Shown here in pieces: positions 11,119-23,406 of a stretch of 64,000 bases of DNA; within the stretch, counting starts at the first letter, position 1, and each line of letters starts with the position of its first letter. Source of the stretch: Brassica napus. Taxonomy: Eukaryota > Streptophyta > Magnoliopsida > Brassicales > Brassicaceae. Position numbers and translations under genes: made by a program. The stretch spans positions 1 through 64,000 of the forward strand of contig NW_026015743.1 of NCBI RefSeq assembly GCF_020379485.1, written 5' to 3'. Below the pieces are notes generated by a model. The model saw nothing but the letters and a program-made list of their open reading frames with translations, was not told the DNA's origin and ran no database searches.

Positions 11119-14100
11119 ATTCTAATCAAACCAGGATGAATTGCGATGTAAGAAGCTTGATTTTGATACATAAAGTAGTGGAGAATCACCAGGAAGCTGA
11201 GTAAATCTCATAGGAGTTAGGATGAAGAAGCTATCCCACTTTCAAATCAGGTGATCCCAGTTTTCCTGTTTGGGAATATGACAGCTTCTTTGTCATTCTA
11301 ATCAAACCAGGATGAATCGCGATGTAAGAAGCTTGATTTTGATACATAAAGTAGTGGAGAATCACCAGGAAGCTGAATAAATCTCATAGGAGTTAGGATG
11401 AAGAAGCTATCCCACTTTCAAATCAGGTGATCCCAGTTTTCCTGTTTGGGAATATGACAGCTTCTTTGTCATTCTAATCAAACCAGGATGAATCGCGATG
11501 TAAGAAGCTTGATTTTGATACATAAAGTAGTGGAGAATCACCAGGAAGCTGAATAAATCTCATAGGAGTTAGGATGAAGAAGCTATCCCACTTTCAAATC
11601 AGGTGATCCCAGTTTTCCTGTTTGGGAATATGACAGCTTCTTTGTCATTCTAATCAAACCAGGATGAATCGCGATGTAAGAAGCTTGATTTTGATACATA
11701 AAGTAGTGGAGAATCACCAGGAAGCTGAATAAATCTCATAGGAGTTAGGATGAAGAAGCTATCCCACTTTCAAATCAGGTGATCCCAGTTTTCCTGTTTG
11801 GGAATATGACAGCTTCTTTGTCATTCTAATCAAACCAGGATGAATCGCGATGTAAGAAGCTTGATTTTGATACATAAAGTAGTGGAGAATCACCAGGAAG
11901 TGAATAAATCTCATAGGAGTTAGGATGAAGAAGCTATCCCACTTTCAAATCAGGTGATCCCAGTTTTCCTGTTTGGGAATATGACAGCTTCTTTGTCATT
12001 CTAATCAAACCAGGATGAATCGCGATGTAAGAAGCTTGATTTTGATACATAAAGTAGTGGAGAATCACCAGGAAGCTGAATAAATCTCATAGGAGTTAGG
12101 ATGAAGAAGCTATCCCACTTTCAAATCAGGTGATCCCAGTTTTCCTGTTTGGGAATATGACAGCTTCTTTGTCATTCTAATCAAACCAGGATGAATCGCG
12201 ATGTAAGAAGCTTGATTTTGATACATAAAGTAGTGGAGAATCACCAGGAAGCTGAATAAATCTCATAGGAGTTAGGATGAAGAAGCTATCCCACTTTCAA
12301 ATCAGGTGATCCCAGTTTTCCTGTTTGGGAATATGACAGCTTCTTTGTCATTCTAATCAAACCAGGATGAATCGCGATGTAAGAAGCTTGATTTTGATAC
12401 ATAAAGTAGTGGAGAATCACCAGGAAGCGAATAAATCTCATAGGAGTTAGGATGAAGAAGCTATCCCACTTTCAAATCAGGTGATCCCAGTTTTCCTGTT
12501 TGGGAATATGACAGCTTCTTTGTCATTCTAATCAAACCAGGATGAATCGCGATGTAAGAAGCTTGATTTTGATACATAAAGTAGTGGAGAATCACCAGGA
12601 AGCTGAATAAATCTCATAGGAGTTAGGATGAAGAAGCTATCCCACTTTCAAATCAGGTGATCCCAGTTTTCCTGTTTGGGAATATGACAGCTTCTTTGTC
12701 ATTCTAATCAAACCAGGATGAATCGCGATGTAAGAAGCTTGATTTTGATACATAAAGTAGTGGAGAATCACCAGGAAGCTGAATAAATCTCATAGGAGTT
12801 AGGATGAAGAAGCTATCCCACTTTCAAATCAGGTGATCCCAGTTTTCCTGTTTGGGAATATGACAGCTTCTTTGTCATTCTAATCAAACCAGGATGAATC
12901 GCGATGTAAGAAGCTTGATTTTGATACATAAAGTAGTGGAGAATCACCAGGAAGCTGAATAAATCTCATAGGAGTTAGGATGAAGAAGCTATCCCACTTT
13001 CAAATCAGGTGATCCCAGTTTTCCTGTTTGGGAATATGACAGCTTCTTTGTCATTCTAATCAAACCAGGATGAATCGCGATGTAAGAAGCTTGATTTTGA
13101 TACATAAAGTAGTGGAGAATCACCAGGAAGCTGAATAAATCTCATAGGAGTTAGGATGAAGAAGCTATCCCACTTTCAAATCAGGTGATCCCAGTTTTCC
13201 TGTTTGGGAATATGACAGCTTCTTTGTCATTCTAATCAAACCAGGATGAATCGCGATGTAAGAAGCTTGATTTTGATACATAAAGTAGTGGAGAATCACC
13301 AGGAAGTGAATAAATCTCATAGGAGTTAGGATGAAGAAGCTATCCCACTTTCAAATCAGGTGATCCCAGTTTTCCTGTTTGGGAATATGACAGCTTCTTT
13401 GTCATTCTAATCAAACCAGGATGAATCGCGATGTAAGAAGCTTGATTTTGATACATAAAGTAGTGGAGAATCACCAGGAAGTGAATAAATCTCATAGGAG
13501 TTAGGATGAAGAAGCTATCCCACTTTCAAATCAGGTGATCCCAGTTTTCCTGTTTGGGAATATGACAGCTTCTTTGTCATTCTAATCAAACCAGGATGAA
13601 TCGCGATGTAAGAAGCTTGATTTTGATACATAAAGTAGTGGAGAATCACCAGGAAGTGAATAAATCTCATAGGAGTTAGGATGAAGAAGCTATCCCACTT
13701 TCAAATCAGGTGATCCCAGTTTTCCTGTTTGGGAATATGACAGCTTCTTTGTCATTCTAATCAAACCAGGATGAATCGCGATGTAAGAAGCTTGATTTTG
13801 ATACATAAAGTAGTGGAGAATCACCAGGAAGTGAATAAATCTCATAGGAGTTAGGATGAAGAAGCTATCCCACTTTCAAATCAGGTGATCCCAGTTTTCC
13901 TGTTTGGGAATATGACAGCTTCTTTGTCATTCTAATCAAACCAGGATGAATCGCGATGTAAGAAGCTTGATTTTGATACATAAAGTAGTGGAGAATCACC
14001 AGGAAGCTGAATAAATCTCATAGGAGTTAGGATGAAGAAGCTATCCCACTTTCAAATCAGGTGATCCCAGTTTTCCTGTTTGGGAATATGACAGCTTCTT

Positions 14101-17100
14101 TGTCATTCTAATCAAACCAGGATGAATCGCGATGTAAGAAGCTTGATTTTGATACATAAAGTAGTGGAGAATCACCAGGAAGCTGAATAAATCTCATAGG
14201 AGTTAGGATGAAGAAGCTATCCCACTTTCAAATCAGGTGATCCCAGTTTTCCTGTTTGGGAATATGACAGCTTCTTTGTCATTCTAATCAAACCAGGATG
14301 AATCGCGATGTAAGAAGCTTGATTTTGATACATAAAGTAGTGGAGAATCACCAGGAAGCTGAATAAATCTCATAGGAGTTAGGATGAAGAAGCTATCCCA
14401 CTTTCAAATCAGGTGATCCCAGTTTTCCTGTTTGGGAATATGACAGCTTCTTTGTCATTCTAATCAAACCAGGATGAATCGCGATGTAAGAAGCTTGATT
14501 TTGATACATAAAGTAGTGGAGAATCACCAGGAAGTGAATAAATCTCATAGGAGTTAGGATGAAGAAGCTATCCCACTTTCAAATCAGGTGATCCCAGTTT
14601 TCCTGTTTGGGAATATGACAGCTTCTTTGTCATTCTAATCAAACCAGGATGAATCGCGATGTAAGAAGCTTGATTTTGATACATAAAGTAGTGGAGAATC
14701 ACCAGGAAGCTGAATAAATCTCATAGGAGTTAGGATGAAGAAGCTATCCCACTTTCAAATCAGGTGATCCCAGTTTTCCTGTTTGGGAATATGACAGCTT
14801 CTTTGTCATTCTAATCAAACCAGGATGAATCGCGATGTAAGAAGCTTGATTTTGATACATAAAGTAGTGGAGAATCACCAGGAAGCTGAATAAATCTCAT
14901 AGGAGTTAGGATGAAGAAGCTATCCCACTTTCAAATCAGGTGATCCCAGTTTTCCTGTTTGGGAATATGACAGCTTCTTTGTCATTCTAATCAAACCAGG
15001 ATGAATCGCGATGTAAGAAGCTTGATTTTGATACATAAAGTAGTGGAGAATCACCAGGAAGCTGAATAAATCTCATAGGAGTTAGGATGAAGAAGCTATC
15101 CCACTTTCAAATCAGGTGATCCCAGTTTTCCTGTTTGGGAATATGACAGCTTCTTTGTCATTCTAATCAAACCAGGATGAATCGCGATGTAAGAAGCTTG
15201 ATTTTGATACATAAAGTAGTGGAGAATCACCAGGAAGTGAATAAATCTCATAGGAGTTAGGATGAAGAAGCTATCCCACTTTCAAATCAGGTGATCCCAG
15301 TTTTCCTGTTTGGGAATATGACAGCTTCTTTGTCATTCTAATCAAACCAGGATGAATCGCGATGTAAGAAGCTTGATTTTGATACATAAAGTAGTGGAGA
15401 ATCACCAGGAAGCTGAATAAATCTCATAGGAGTTAGGATGAAGAAGCTATCCCACTTTCAAATCAGGTGATCCCAGTTTTCCTGTTTGGGAATATGACAG
15501 CTTCTTTGTCATTCTAATCAAACCAGGATGAATCGCGATGTAAGAAGCTTGATTTTGATACATAAAGTAGTGGAGAATCACCAGGAAGCTGAATAAATCT
15601 CATAGGAGTTAGGATGAAGAAGCTATCCCACTTTCAAATCAGGTGATCCCAGTTTTCCTGTTTGGGAATATGACAGCTTCTTTGTCATTCTAATCAAACC
15701 AGGATGAATCGCGATGTAAGAAGCTTGATTTTGATACATAAAGTAGTGGAGAATCACCAGGAAGTGAATAAATCTCATAGGAGTTAGGATGAAGAAGCTA
15801 TCCCACTTTCAAATCAGGTGATCCCAGTTTTCCTGTTTGGGAATATGACAGCTTCTTTGTCATTCTAATCAAACCAGGATGAATCGCGATGTAAGAAGCT
15901 TGATTTTGATACATAAAGTAGTGGAGAATCACCAGGAAGCTGAATAAATCTCATAGGAGTTAGGATGAAGAAGCTATCCCACTTTCAAATCAGGTGATCC
16001 CAGTTTTCCTGTTTGGGAATATGACAGCTTCTTTGTCATTCTAATCAAACCAGGATGAATCGCGATGTAAGAAGCTTGATTTTGATACATAAAGTAGTGG
16101 AGAATCACCAGGAAGCTGAATAAATCTCATAGGAGTTAGGATGAAGAAGCTATCCCACTTTCAAATCAGGTGATCCCAGTTTTCCTGTTTGGGAATATGA
16201 CAGCTTCTTTGTCATTCTAATCAAACCAGGATGAATCGCGATGTAAGAAGCTTGATTTTGATACATAAAGTAGTGGAGAATCACCAGGAAGCTGAATAAA
16301 TCTCATAGGAGTTAGGATGAAGAAGCTATCCCACTTTCAAATCAGGTGATCCCAGTTTTCCTGTTTGGGAATATGACAGCTTCTTTGTCATTCTAATCAA
16401 ACCAGGATGAATCGCGATGTAAGAAGCTTGATTTTGATACATAAAGTAGTGGAGAATCACCAGGAAGTCGAATAAATCTCATAGGAGTTAGGATGAAGAA
16501 GCTATCCCACTTTCAAATCAGGTGATCCCAGTTTTCCTGTTTGGGAATATGACAGCTTCTTTGTCATTCTAATCAAACCAGGATGAATCGCGATGTAAGA
16601 AGCTTGATTTTGATACATAAAGTAGTGGAGAATCACCAGGAAGTCGAATAAATCTCATAGGAGTTAGGATGAAGAAGCTATCCCACTTTCAAATCAGGTG
16701 ATCCCAGTTTTCCTGTTTGGGAATATGACAGCTTCTTTGTCATTCTAATCAAACCAGGATGAATCGCGATGTAAGAAGCTTGATTTTGATACATAAAGTA
16801 GTGGAGAATCACCAGGAAGTCGAATAAATCTCATAGGAGTTAGGATGAAGAAGCTATCCCACTTTCAAATCAGGTGATCCCAGTTTTCCTGTTTGGGAAT
16901 ATGACAGCTTCTTTGTCATTCTAATCAAACCAGGATGAATCGCGATGTAAGAAGCTTGATTTTGATACATAAAGTAGTGGAGAATCACCAGGAAGTCGAA
17001 TAAATCTCATAGGAGTTAGGATGAAGAAGCTATCCCACTTTCAAATCAGGTGATCCCAGTTTTCCTGTTTGGGAATATGACAGCTTCTTTGTCATTCTAA

Positions 17101-17957
17101 TCAAACCAGGATGAATCGCGATGTAAGAAGCTTGATTTTGATACATAAAGTAGTGGAGAATCACCAGGAAGCTGAATAAATCTCATAGGAGTTAGGATGA
17201 AGAAGCTATCCCACTTTCAAATCAGGTGATCCCAGTTTTCCTGTTTGGGAATATGACAGCTTCTTTGTCATTCTAATCAAACCAGGATGAATCGCGATGT
17301 AAGAAGCTTGATTTTGATACATAAAGTAGTGGAGAATCACCAGGAAGCTGAATAAATCTCATAGGAGTTAGGATGAAGAAGCTATCCCACTTTCAAATCA
17401 GGTGATCCCAGTTTTCCTGTTTGGGAATATGACAGCTTCTTTGTCATTCTAATCAAACCAGGATGAATCGCGATGTAAGAAGCTTGATTTTGAAACATAA
17501 AGTAGTGGAGAATCACCAGGAAGCTGAATAAATCTCATAGGAGTTAGGATGAAGAAGCTATCCCACTTTCAAATCAGGTGATCCCAGTTTTCCTGTTTGG
17601 GAATATGACAGCTTCTTTGTCATTCTAATCAAACCAGGATGAATCGCGATGTAAGAAGCTTGATTTTGATACATAAAGTAGTGGAGAATCACCAGGAAGT
17701 CGAATAAATCTCATAGGAGTTAGGATGAAGAAGCTATCCCACTTTCAAATCAGGTGATCCCAGTTTTCCTGTTTGGGAATATGACAGCTTCTTTTTATTC
17801 TAATCAAACCAGGATGAATCGCGATGTAAGAAGCTTGATTTTGATACATAAAGTAGTGGAGAATCACCAGGAAGCTGAATAAATCTCATAGGAGTTAGGA
17901 TGAAGAAGCTATCCCACTTTCAAATCAGGTGATCCCAGTTTTCCTGTTTGGGAATAT
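11119..17957 (+). repeat. CentBr-like satellite, block B
   Basis: About 39 monomers of 175-176 bp in the same orientation as block A. This block is more uniform than the start of block A. Variant monomers occur in runs: four TGAA-type in a row about 13260-13960, and four TCGAA-type in a row about 16420-17120. This indicates local tandem amplification. The last monomer is cut at GGGAATAT by the insertion of E2 (duplication AATAT, 17953-17957). Confidence 0.93.
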
Positions 17958-18542
17958 TGTTGAAATGAGGTGATGCAAATATGTGATATGAAGCTAGAGA
18001 AGGTTAGAGGCTTGAGGATGAAGTTAGGGATGTGAGTGTACGGACAGGCCGTACAAGGTGGCCGTACAAGGTAAAGAAGAAGTTACCATGACCGTTTAAC
18101 CAAGAGGGGAGTAAACGGATCATTCTTACCTTCTACCATGCTCTACTTGGATCAGACCGTTGAGAGAGCTTGAGGAGCGCATCTGACAGGCTGTGCCAGG
18201 CTGTGACAGACTGTCAGCATCCTAGTCAAAGATCCAAGATGCTTCACACGCGGGAAGAAGCTCATTGGATGCTTTATGATATGCGCTCCTCTCCTGGTTG
18301 ACTACACATGCTTTAGCTTATCTTTAAACCTTGTAAACCCTAAGCTCTCATACTATATAAGTTGTAACCTCATCTGATTAATGATTAACGAGATTGAATC
18401 ACTCTTTCTCTACTCTCTCTCTAGTTTAAATCGCAAAGTCTCTTAATCACTCTCAAACCATGATTCTTGTTTAAATCTTTCACTAAACTTCTCTTTAATC
18501 TTTCTTAATCTCTCAATACCTTCTTAAATCTCTAAAATCTCA
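17958..18542 (+). repeat. E2 5' LTR
   Basis: 585 bp, from TGTTGAAATGAGG to AAATCTCA, so this element has canonical TG...CA ends. U3 carries GTAC-core motifs at about 18038-18070 and a TGACAGGCTGTG cluster at 18184-18216. A TATA box (TATATAA) lies at 18354-18360. Confidence 0.92.
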
Positions 18543-18560
18543 TGGTATCAGAGCCAGGTT
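18543..18560 (+). other. E2 primer binding site
   Basis: TGGTATCAGAGCCAGGTT, complementary to initiator tRNA-Met, immediately after the LTR. A leader of 220 bp follows before gag; nothing else is recognisable in it. Confidence 0.92.
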
Positions 18561-18780
18561 GGCTTTGGTATTGAGAGATCTTAGTTCCTTTGTGTGATTC
18601 TTACTCTTTCCTTCTTTGTGTTCTTGCGTTTGTTCTTGATACTTCCGGGAAGTCTTGTCAGTTTGTTGAAGTGTCTTACCCTTGGTTCTTTGGTCCCGTG
18701 TGTTCTTGAAGATCTGGTGTGGTAGAAGCTCAACTGAAGTACAAGAATGAAGACTAGAAGTAACTAGAGGCAAAGAGAAG

Positions 18781-21700
18781 ATGGAAGGAAACTACAGTAA
18801 GCTTGTTACGGTTCCGGTTGCCTTAAAAGGTGTAGGAAACTACTTGTTGTGGTCTCGGCTGGTGAAGACTGCTATTGGGAGGCTAGGGTTGTGGAACCAC
18901 ATCACGGATGATGGTCCAGAGCCAGTGGCCAAAGGGAATGAGGAAGCTGAGGGTGGAAAAGTACTCACTGACGCTGAGGTGAAGAAGAAATGGGTTCAAG
19001 AAGATCTGATGGTGCTGTCCGTGCTACACAGTTCTATTGAAGTCCCGTTGCTTGAAGCCTACATCTTCTGTGAGACACCTAAGCATCTATGGGAGACGCT
19101 CCAGAAGAAATTTGGAGATGTCTCAAACCTTAACCGTGTGTTTGAGTTGAAGAAAGCCATCACCTCCTTGATGCAAGGTGGTGTGGAGCTTACCACACAC
19201 ATTGGGAAGTTCAGAGCTCTTTGGTCTGAGCTGGATAACCTGCGCCCAAGCACCAGTGATCAAGGGATCATCATGGAGAGGAGAGAGCAGGATCAAGTGT
19301 TTGGGTTGTTGATGACCTTAGACGTGTGCTACCAGGATGTCATAAAGCACATGCTGAGATCGTCAAGCCTACCAACAATGGAGGAGGTGTGCTCTCAACT
19401 GCAGAAGGAGGAAGGCTCTCTAGGCTTGTTTGGAGGAAAGGGGGAGCTATCTATGGCTCATCAGGCTGAGGATGTGCAAGCAAACAAGGCGGGGTACAAG
19501 AATGATGGAAGGAAGTATGGTGACCGCTTTGAAGGGAATTGTGATCATTGCAAGAAGCCAGGCCATAAGAAGAGCCAATGCTGGATACTTCACCCTCACC
19601 TCAAGCCAAGCAAATTCAACAAGGAGAGAGAAGCCAGAGCTCACATGTCCACCGAGACAAGCAGTGGCAGTGCATCCGGGGCTGGTACATCCTCACAAGT
19701 GAATGAGAGTGAAGGGCGAGCTCTCTCTTCTCACCACTCAGGAGGAAAGAACCTAGAGCATGAGGTGATCAGGAAGTCAGACATAGATGCACTCATCAAA
19801 GCTCTTAAGGAGTCTGGTAACAAACTAAGACCCAATACTCTTGGTTATTCTTTTGCTGCTCATACTATGTCTAGTAGAACTGATAGGTGGCTAGACATAC
19901 TAGAGAGTCCCTTGATTGGTAAAACTGAACATAGCATTGCTAATAAACTCTTAGGAGTTCTTGAGAACTTAAAGAATAACAATGATCATCCTAGAAGTCA
20001 TCTAGCTAAGGATATACATAAACCGTTGATTATTGATTCTGGTGCATCTCATCACATGATTAGTGATAACAGGTTGATTACGGATATAGAACCTACCCAA
20101 GGTCATGTCATGATTGCTAATGGAGATAGAATTCCTATTAGAGGCATTGGTAGGTTGAAACTGTTTAATAAAGAGTCTAATGCATTCTACATGCCTGAAT
20201 TTACTTCAAACTTGTTATCTGTCAAGAGATGCACTACTGATCTTAATTGCAATGTTATCTTTAGTCCTAATGATGTGAAGTTTCAGGATATTAAGAGCAG
20301 TAAGTTGATCGGCCAAGGAGCAACTAAGGGAGACCTTTACATGCTTGAAGATCTCTCTCCTATCTCTAGTTCTTGTTTTTCGTTTAGCTCGGTTTCTTTA
20401 AGTAAGGATGCTTTGTGTCATGCTAGGCTAGGACATCCACATGTTAGGGCCTTAAGCATAATGTTACCAGGTGTCATGTTTAAAAATAATGATTGTGAAG
20501 CTTGTATTTTGGGAAAACATTGTAAGAGTGTGTGTTTCAAAGATCAGTTACAGTTTATGAGAAATGTTTTGACTTAATTCACTCTGATGTTTGGACTGCA
20601 CCTTGTTTATCTAGGGATAATTACAAGTATTATGTCACCTTCATTGATGAAAAATCTAAATACACCTGGTTAACACTCATTAGAACAAAGGATAGAGTTC
20701 TTGATGCATTTAAAAACTTTCAAAACTATGTTACTAACCACTATAATGCCAAGATTAAGATTTTCAGGTCAGATAATGGTGGGGAGTATACAAGTCATGC
20801 ATTCAAAGAACATCTAGCTAGCCATGGAATACTTCATCAGACGAGCTGTCCTTATACACCCCAGCAAAATGGAGTGGCTGAAAGGAAGAATAGACACCTC
20901 ATGGAGGTGGCAAGATCAATGATGTTCTATACGAGTGTGCCTAAGAGGCATTGGAGTGATGCAGTGATGACCGCAAGCTACCTAATCAACAGGACACCAA
21001 CCAAGATTCTCAATGATCAGTCCCCCTTTGAGGTTCTCAACAAGAGTAAGCCAGTGCTGGAACACTTGAGGATCTTTGGGTGTGTGTGCTATGTGCTAGT
21101 ACCCGGGGAAATGCGGAACAAGCTAGAAGAGAAGAGTACCAAAGCTATGATGATTGGATACTCTACGTCCCAAAAGGGATACAAATGCTTTGATCCAAAT
21201 ACCAGAAGAGTATTGGTATCAAGGGAGGTGAAGTTCTTTGAAGAAAAGGGCTATTATGATGGGAAGAATTGGGAAGAACTTGAAGATCTATCCCAACCAT
21301 CAGACAGGGCTGCAAGCTTGAGAAACATTTTGCAAGGACTTGGTATTGGAGTGTCATCAGATCAACACAAACGCCAAGCAACACCTGTTAGAGTTGAAGA
21401 ATCATCTCACTTAGAACATGAAGGGGGAAGTGAATCTGCTGATACTGAAGTTCAAGGAACAAGTGAAGCTGAAAATCAACAACAAAGCGCAGACTCTCAT
21501 GTTCAAAGTGAAGATGACTCAAGGGGAAGTGATCAACATGGAGGTCAGGAAGCTAGTGAAGAAAGCCAGATACCAGAAGAAGCCGTGGAAGAGAATGTAG
21601 TAGTTCCATTGAGGAGAAGCACACGGTTAAAGAGAGATGCTTCCAACTAGGTAAACACAAGAGTGTACTACAATGCCCAAGCTGTGGAGCATCCCTCTCA

Positions 21701-22662
21701 AGCTGTATGCTCCTTTGCGTGCTATCCAGAAGAGCATTGCGCATTTATGATCAGCTTAGATGGAAGCTATGTGCCTAGATCATATGAAGATGCAATGCTA
21801 CATGAAGACTAGAAGGAATCAGTAGGTGATGAAGCTAATGCCATGATAAAGAATGACACTTGGTTTGAAAGTGAACTGCCAAAAGGAAAGAAGGCAGTAA
21901 CCAGCAAGTGGATATTCACTATCAAGTACAAGCCTGATGGGACTATTGAGAGAAAGAAAACAAGACTGGTGGCTAGAGGATACACTCAAACATATGGGGA
22001 AGACTACATTTACACCTTTGCTCCGGTTGCTAAGCTCCATACAATAAGGATTGTATTATCTCTGGCTGTGAATCTTGAGTGGGAGCTTTGGCAGATGGAT
22101 GTGAAGAATGCCTTTCTTCAAGGAGAACTAGAAGATGAAGTGTATATGCATCCACCACCAGGCCTAGGGCATCTTGTGAAACCTGGAAATGTGTTGAGAC
22201 TCAAGAAGGCTATCTATGGGTTGAAACAATCTCCTAGAGCATGGTACAACAAGCTGAGCACTACTTTAAATGGGCGTGGATTCAAGAAATCAGAATTGGA
22301 TCATACTCTCTTCACACTTACTTCACCCTCAGGTATCATTTGTCTACTTGTGTATGTTGATGATATCATTATAACAGGTAGTGATAAGGCTGGGATAAAA
22401 GCCACCAAGGAGTTTTTAAAGTCTGTATTTGAAACTAAAGACTTAGGAGAAATGAAATACTTCCTTGGAATTGAGTTGTGTAGATCTAAGGAAGGATTGT
22501 TCATTTCCCAAAGGAAGTATACACTTGATCTGTTGAAAGATGCAAGTATACAAGGAGATAAGACAGCAAGGATGCCTCTTGAAGATGGATACAAGGTTCC
22601 ACGTGAGGGGGAGATTGAAGATAGCAAGGTCTTTCATGATCCAAAGCTATACAGGAAGCTAG
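18781..22662 (+). pseudogene. E2 gag-pol, 5' part, disrupted
   Basis: Polyprotein gene of the MEGNY type. Gag carries the retrotransposon capsid region and a CX2CX4HX4C zinc knuckle (CDHCKKPGHKKSQC) near residue 253, then the protease DSGA near 418. The pre-integrase HARLGHPH...CEAC region is present. A length change relative to E5 at about 20535 shifts the frame. The second frame holds the integrase triad (HSDVW, RSDNGGEY, VAERKN). Two tryptophan codons are now TAG (21648-21650 and 21810-21812). The reverse transcriptase with YVDD then runs until E3 cuts it after 22662. The start at 18781 matches the gag start of E5. It cannot make a functional polyprotein. Confidence 0.9.
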
Positions 22663-23266
22663 TATCACTTTTAGGATTGAGTAGAGTAATCTGAGTGAAT
22701 AAGAAAGACTAGAAGTGATTTAGAAGAGATTTGAGTATAAAATGAGATTAAGAGTCTAGTATAGAACCATTGAGAGACAAAGAGACTAAGAGAGACTCAT
22801 TACTTTCTTAATTGTATTAATGAGAGAGTTTACATATATATATGAAGAGAGAGATTAGGGTTTTCGTAAACAAGAGGATAAGATAAGCATGTGGAGTCAA
22901 GGCTTAATTTAAAACCATCCAATAAGGTGATCAATCCGTGTGAAGCATCTTTAGCTGGCTGCTTCCTTTTGCTTTCACTTTCCAGCTGTGACAGCCTGTC
23001 CAAGACTCGCCCTTATCCTTTCCAACGGTCTGATCCATCCCACAAAGGCTAAGGTAACTTCTCCTCTTTACCTAAGTAACTCGGGTAACACAAGGTAAAG
23101 GTTTGGTTGAGCTTTGGTCGATCCCATCTTGTACGGTCATGTACGGCCTTGTACGGCCTTGTACGGACTGGTTGATCTCAAAGCTCCCAAACCTTCCTAG
23201 CCTTCCTTATCCTCATTCTACTCAAGCCTCATCTCCCTTCTTCACTTAACTCTCCTCATCTTAACA
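22663..23266 (-). repeat. E3 3' LTR (left)
   Basis: 604 bp; sense strand TGTTAAGATGAGG to AAAAGTGATA. U3 holds four GTACGG units at an exact 10-bp spacing (23131-23170) and TGACAGCCTGTC at 22989-23000. The 3' terminal dinucleotide is TA rather than CA, confirmed by the adjacent GCTAG duplication. Confidence 0.92.
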
Positions 23267-23275
23267 CTCCCCCTC
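23267..23275 (-). other. E3 polypurine tract
   Basis: Sense GAGGGGGAG immediately upstream of the 3' LTR; presumed plus-strand primer. Confidence 0.85.
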
Positions 23276-23374
23276 AAGCTTAGCTTTGTGAAAGTCTAAG
23301 CTTGGACAGCCATGAGATCTTCCTCATTAAAAACCTCACTAAGGAAAACCCATTGGGATAAAACCTTAATGAGG
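23275..23374 (-). other. E3 conserved 3' stem-loop pair
   Basis: Stem-loop A has arms at 23334-23344 and 23364-23374. An outer stem is formed by AAGATCTCA (sense) with TGAGATCTT further upstream. Stem-loop B at 23275-23304 has CAAGCTTAG pairing with CTAAGCTTG. Both lie between the stop codon and the purine tract. Confidence 0.72.
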
Positions 23375-23406
23375 GAAAAAGAGTAAAGATCTCACAGCTA
23401 AGGGGA

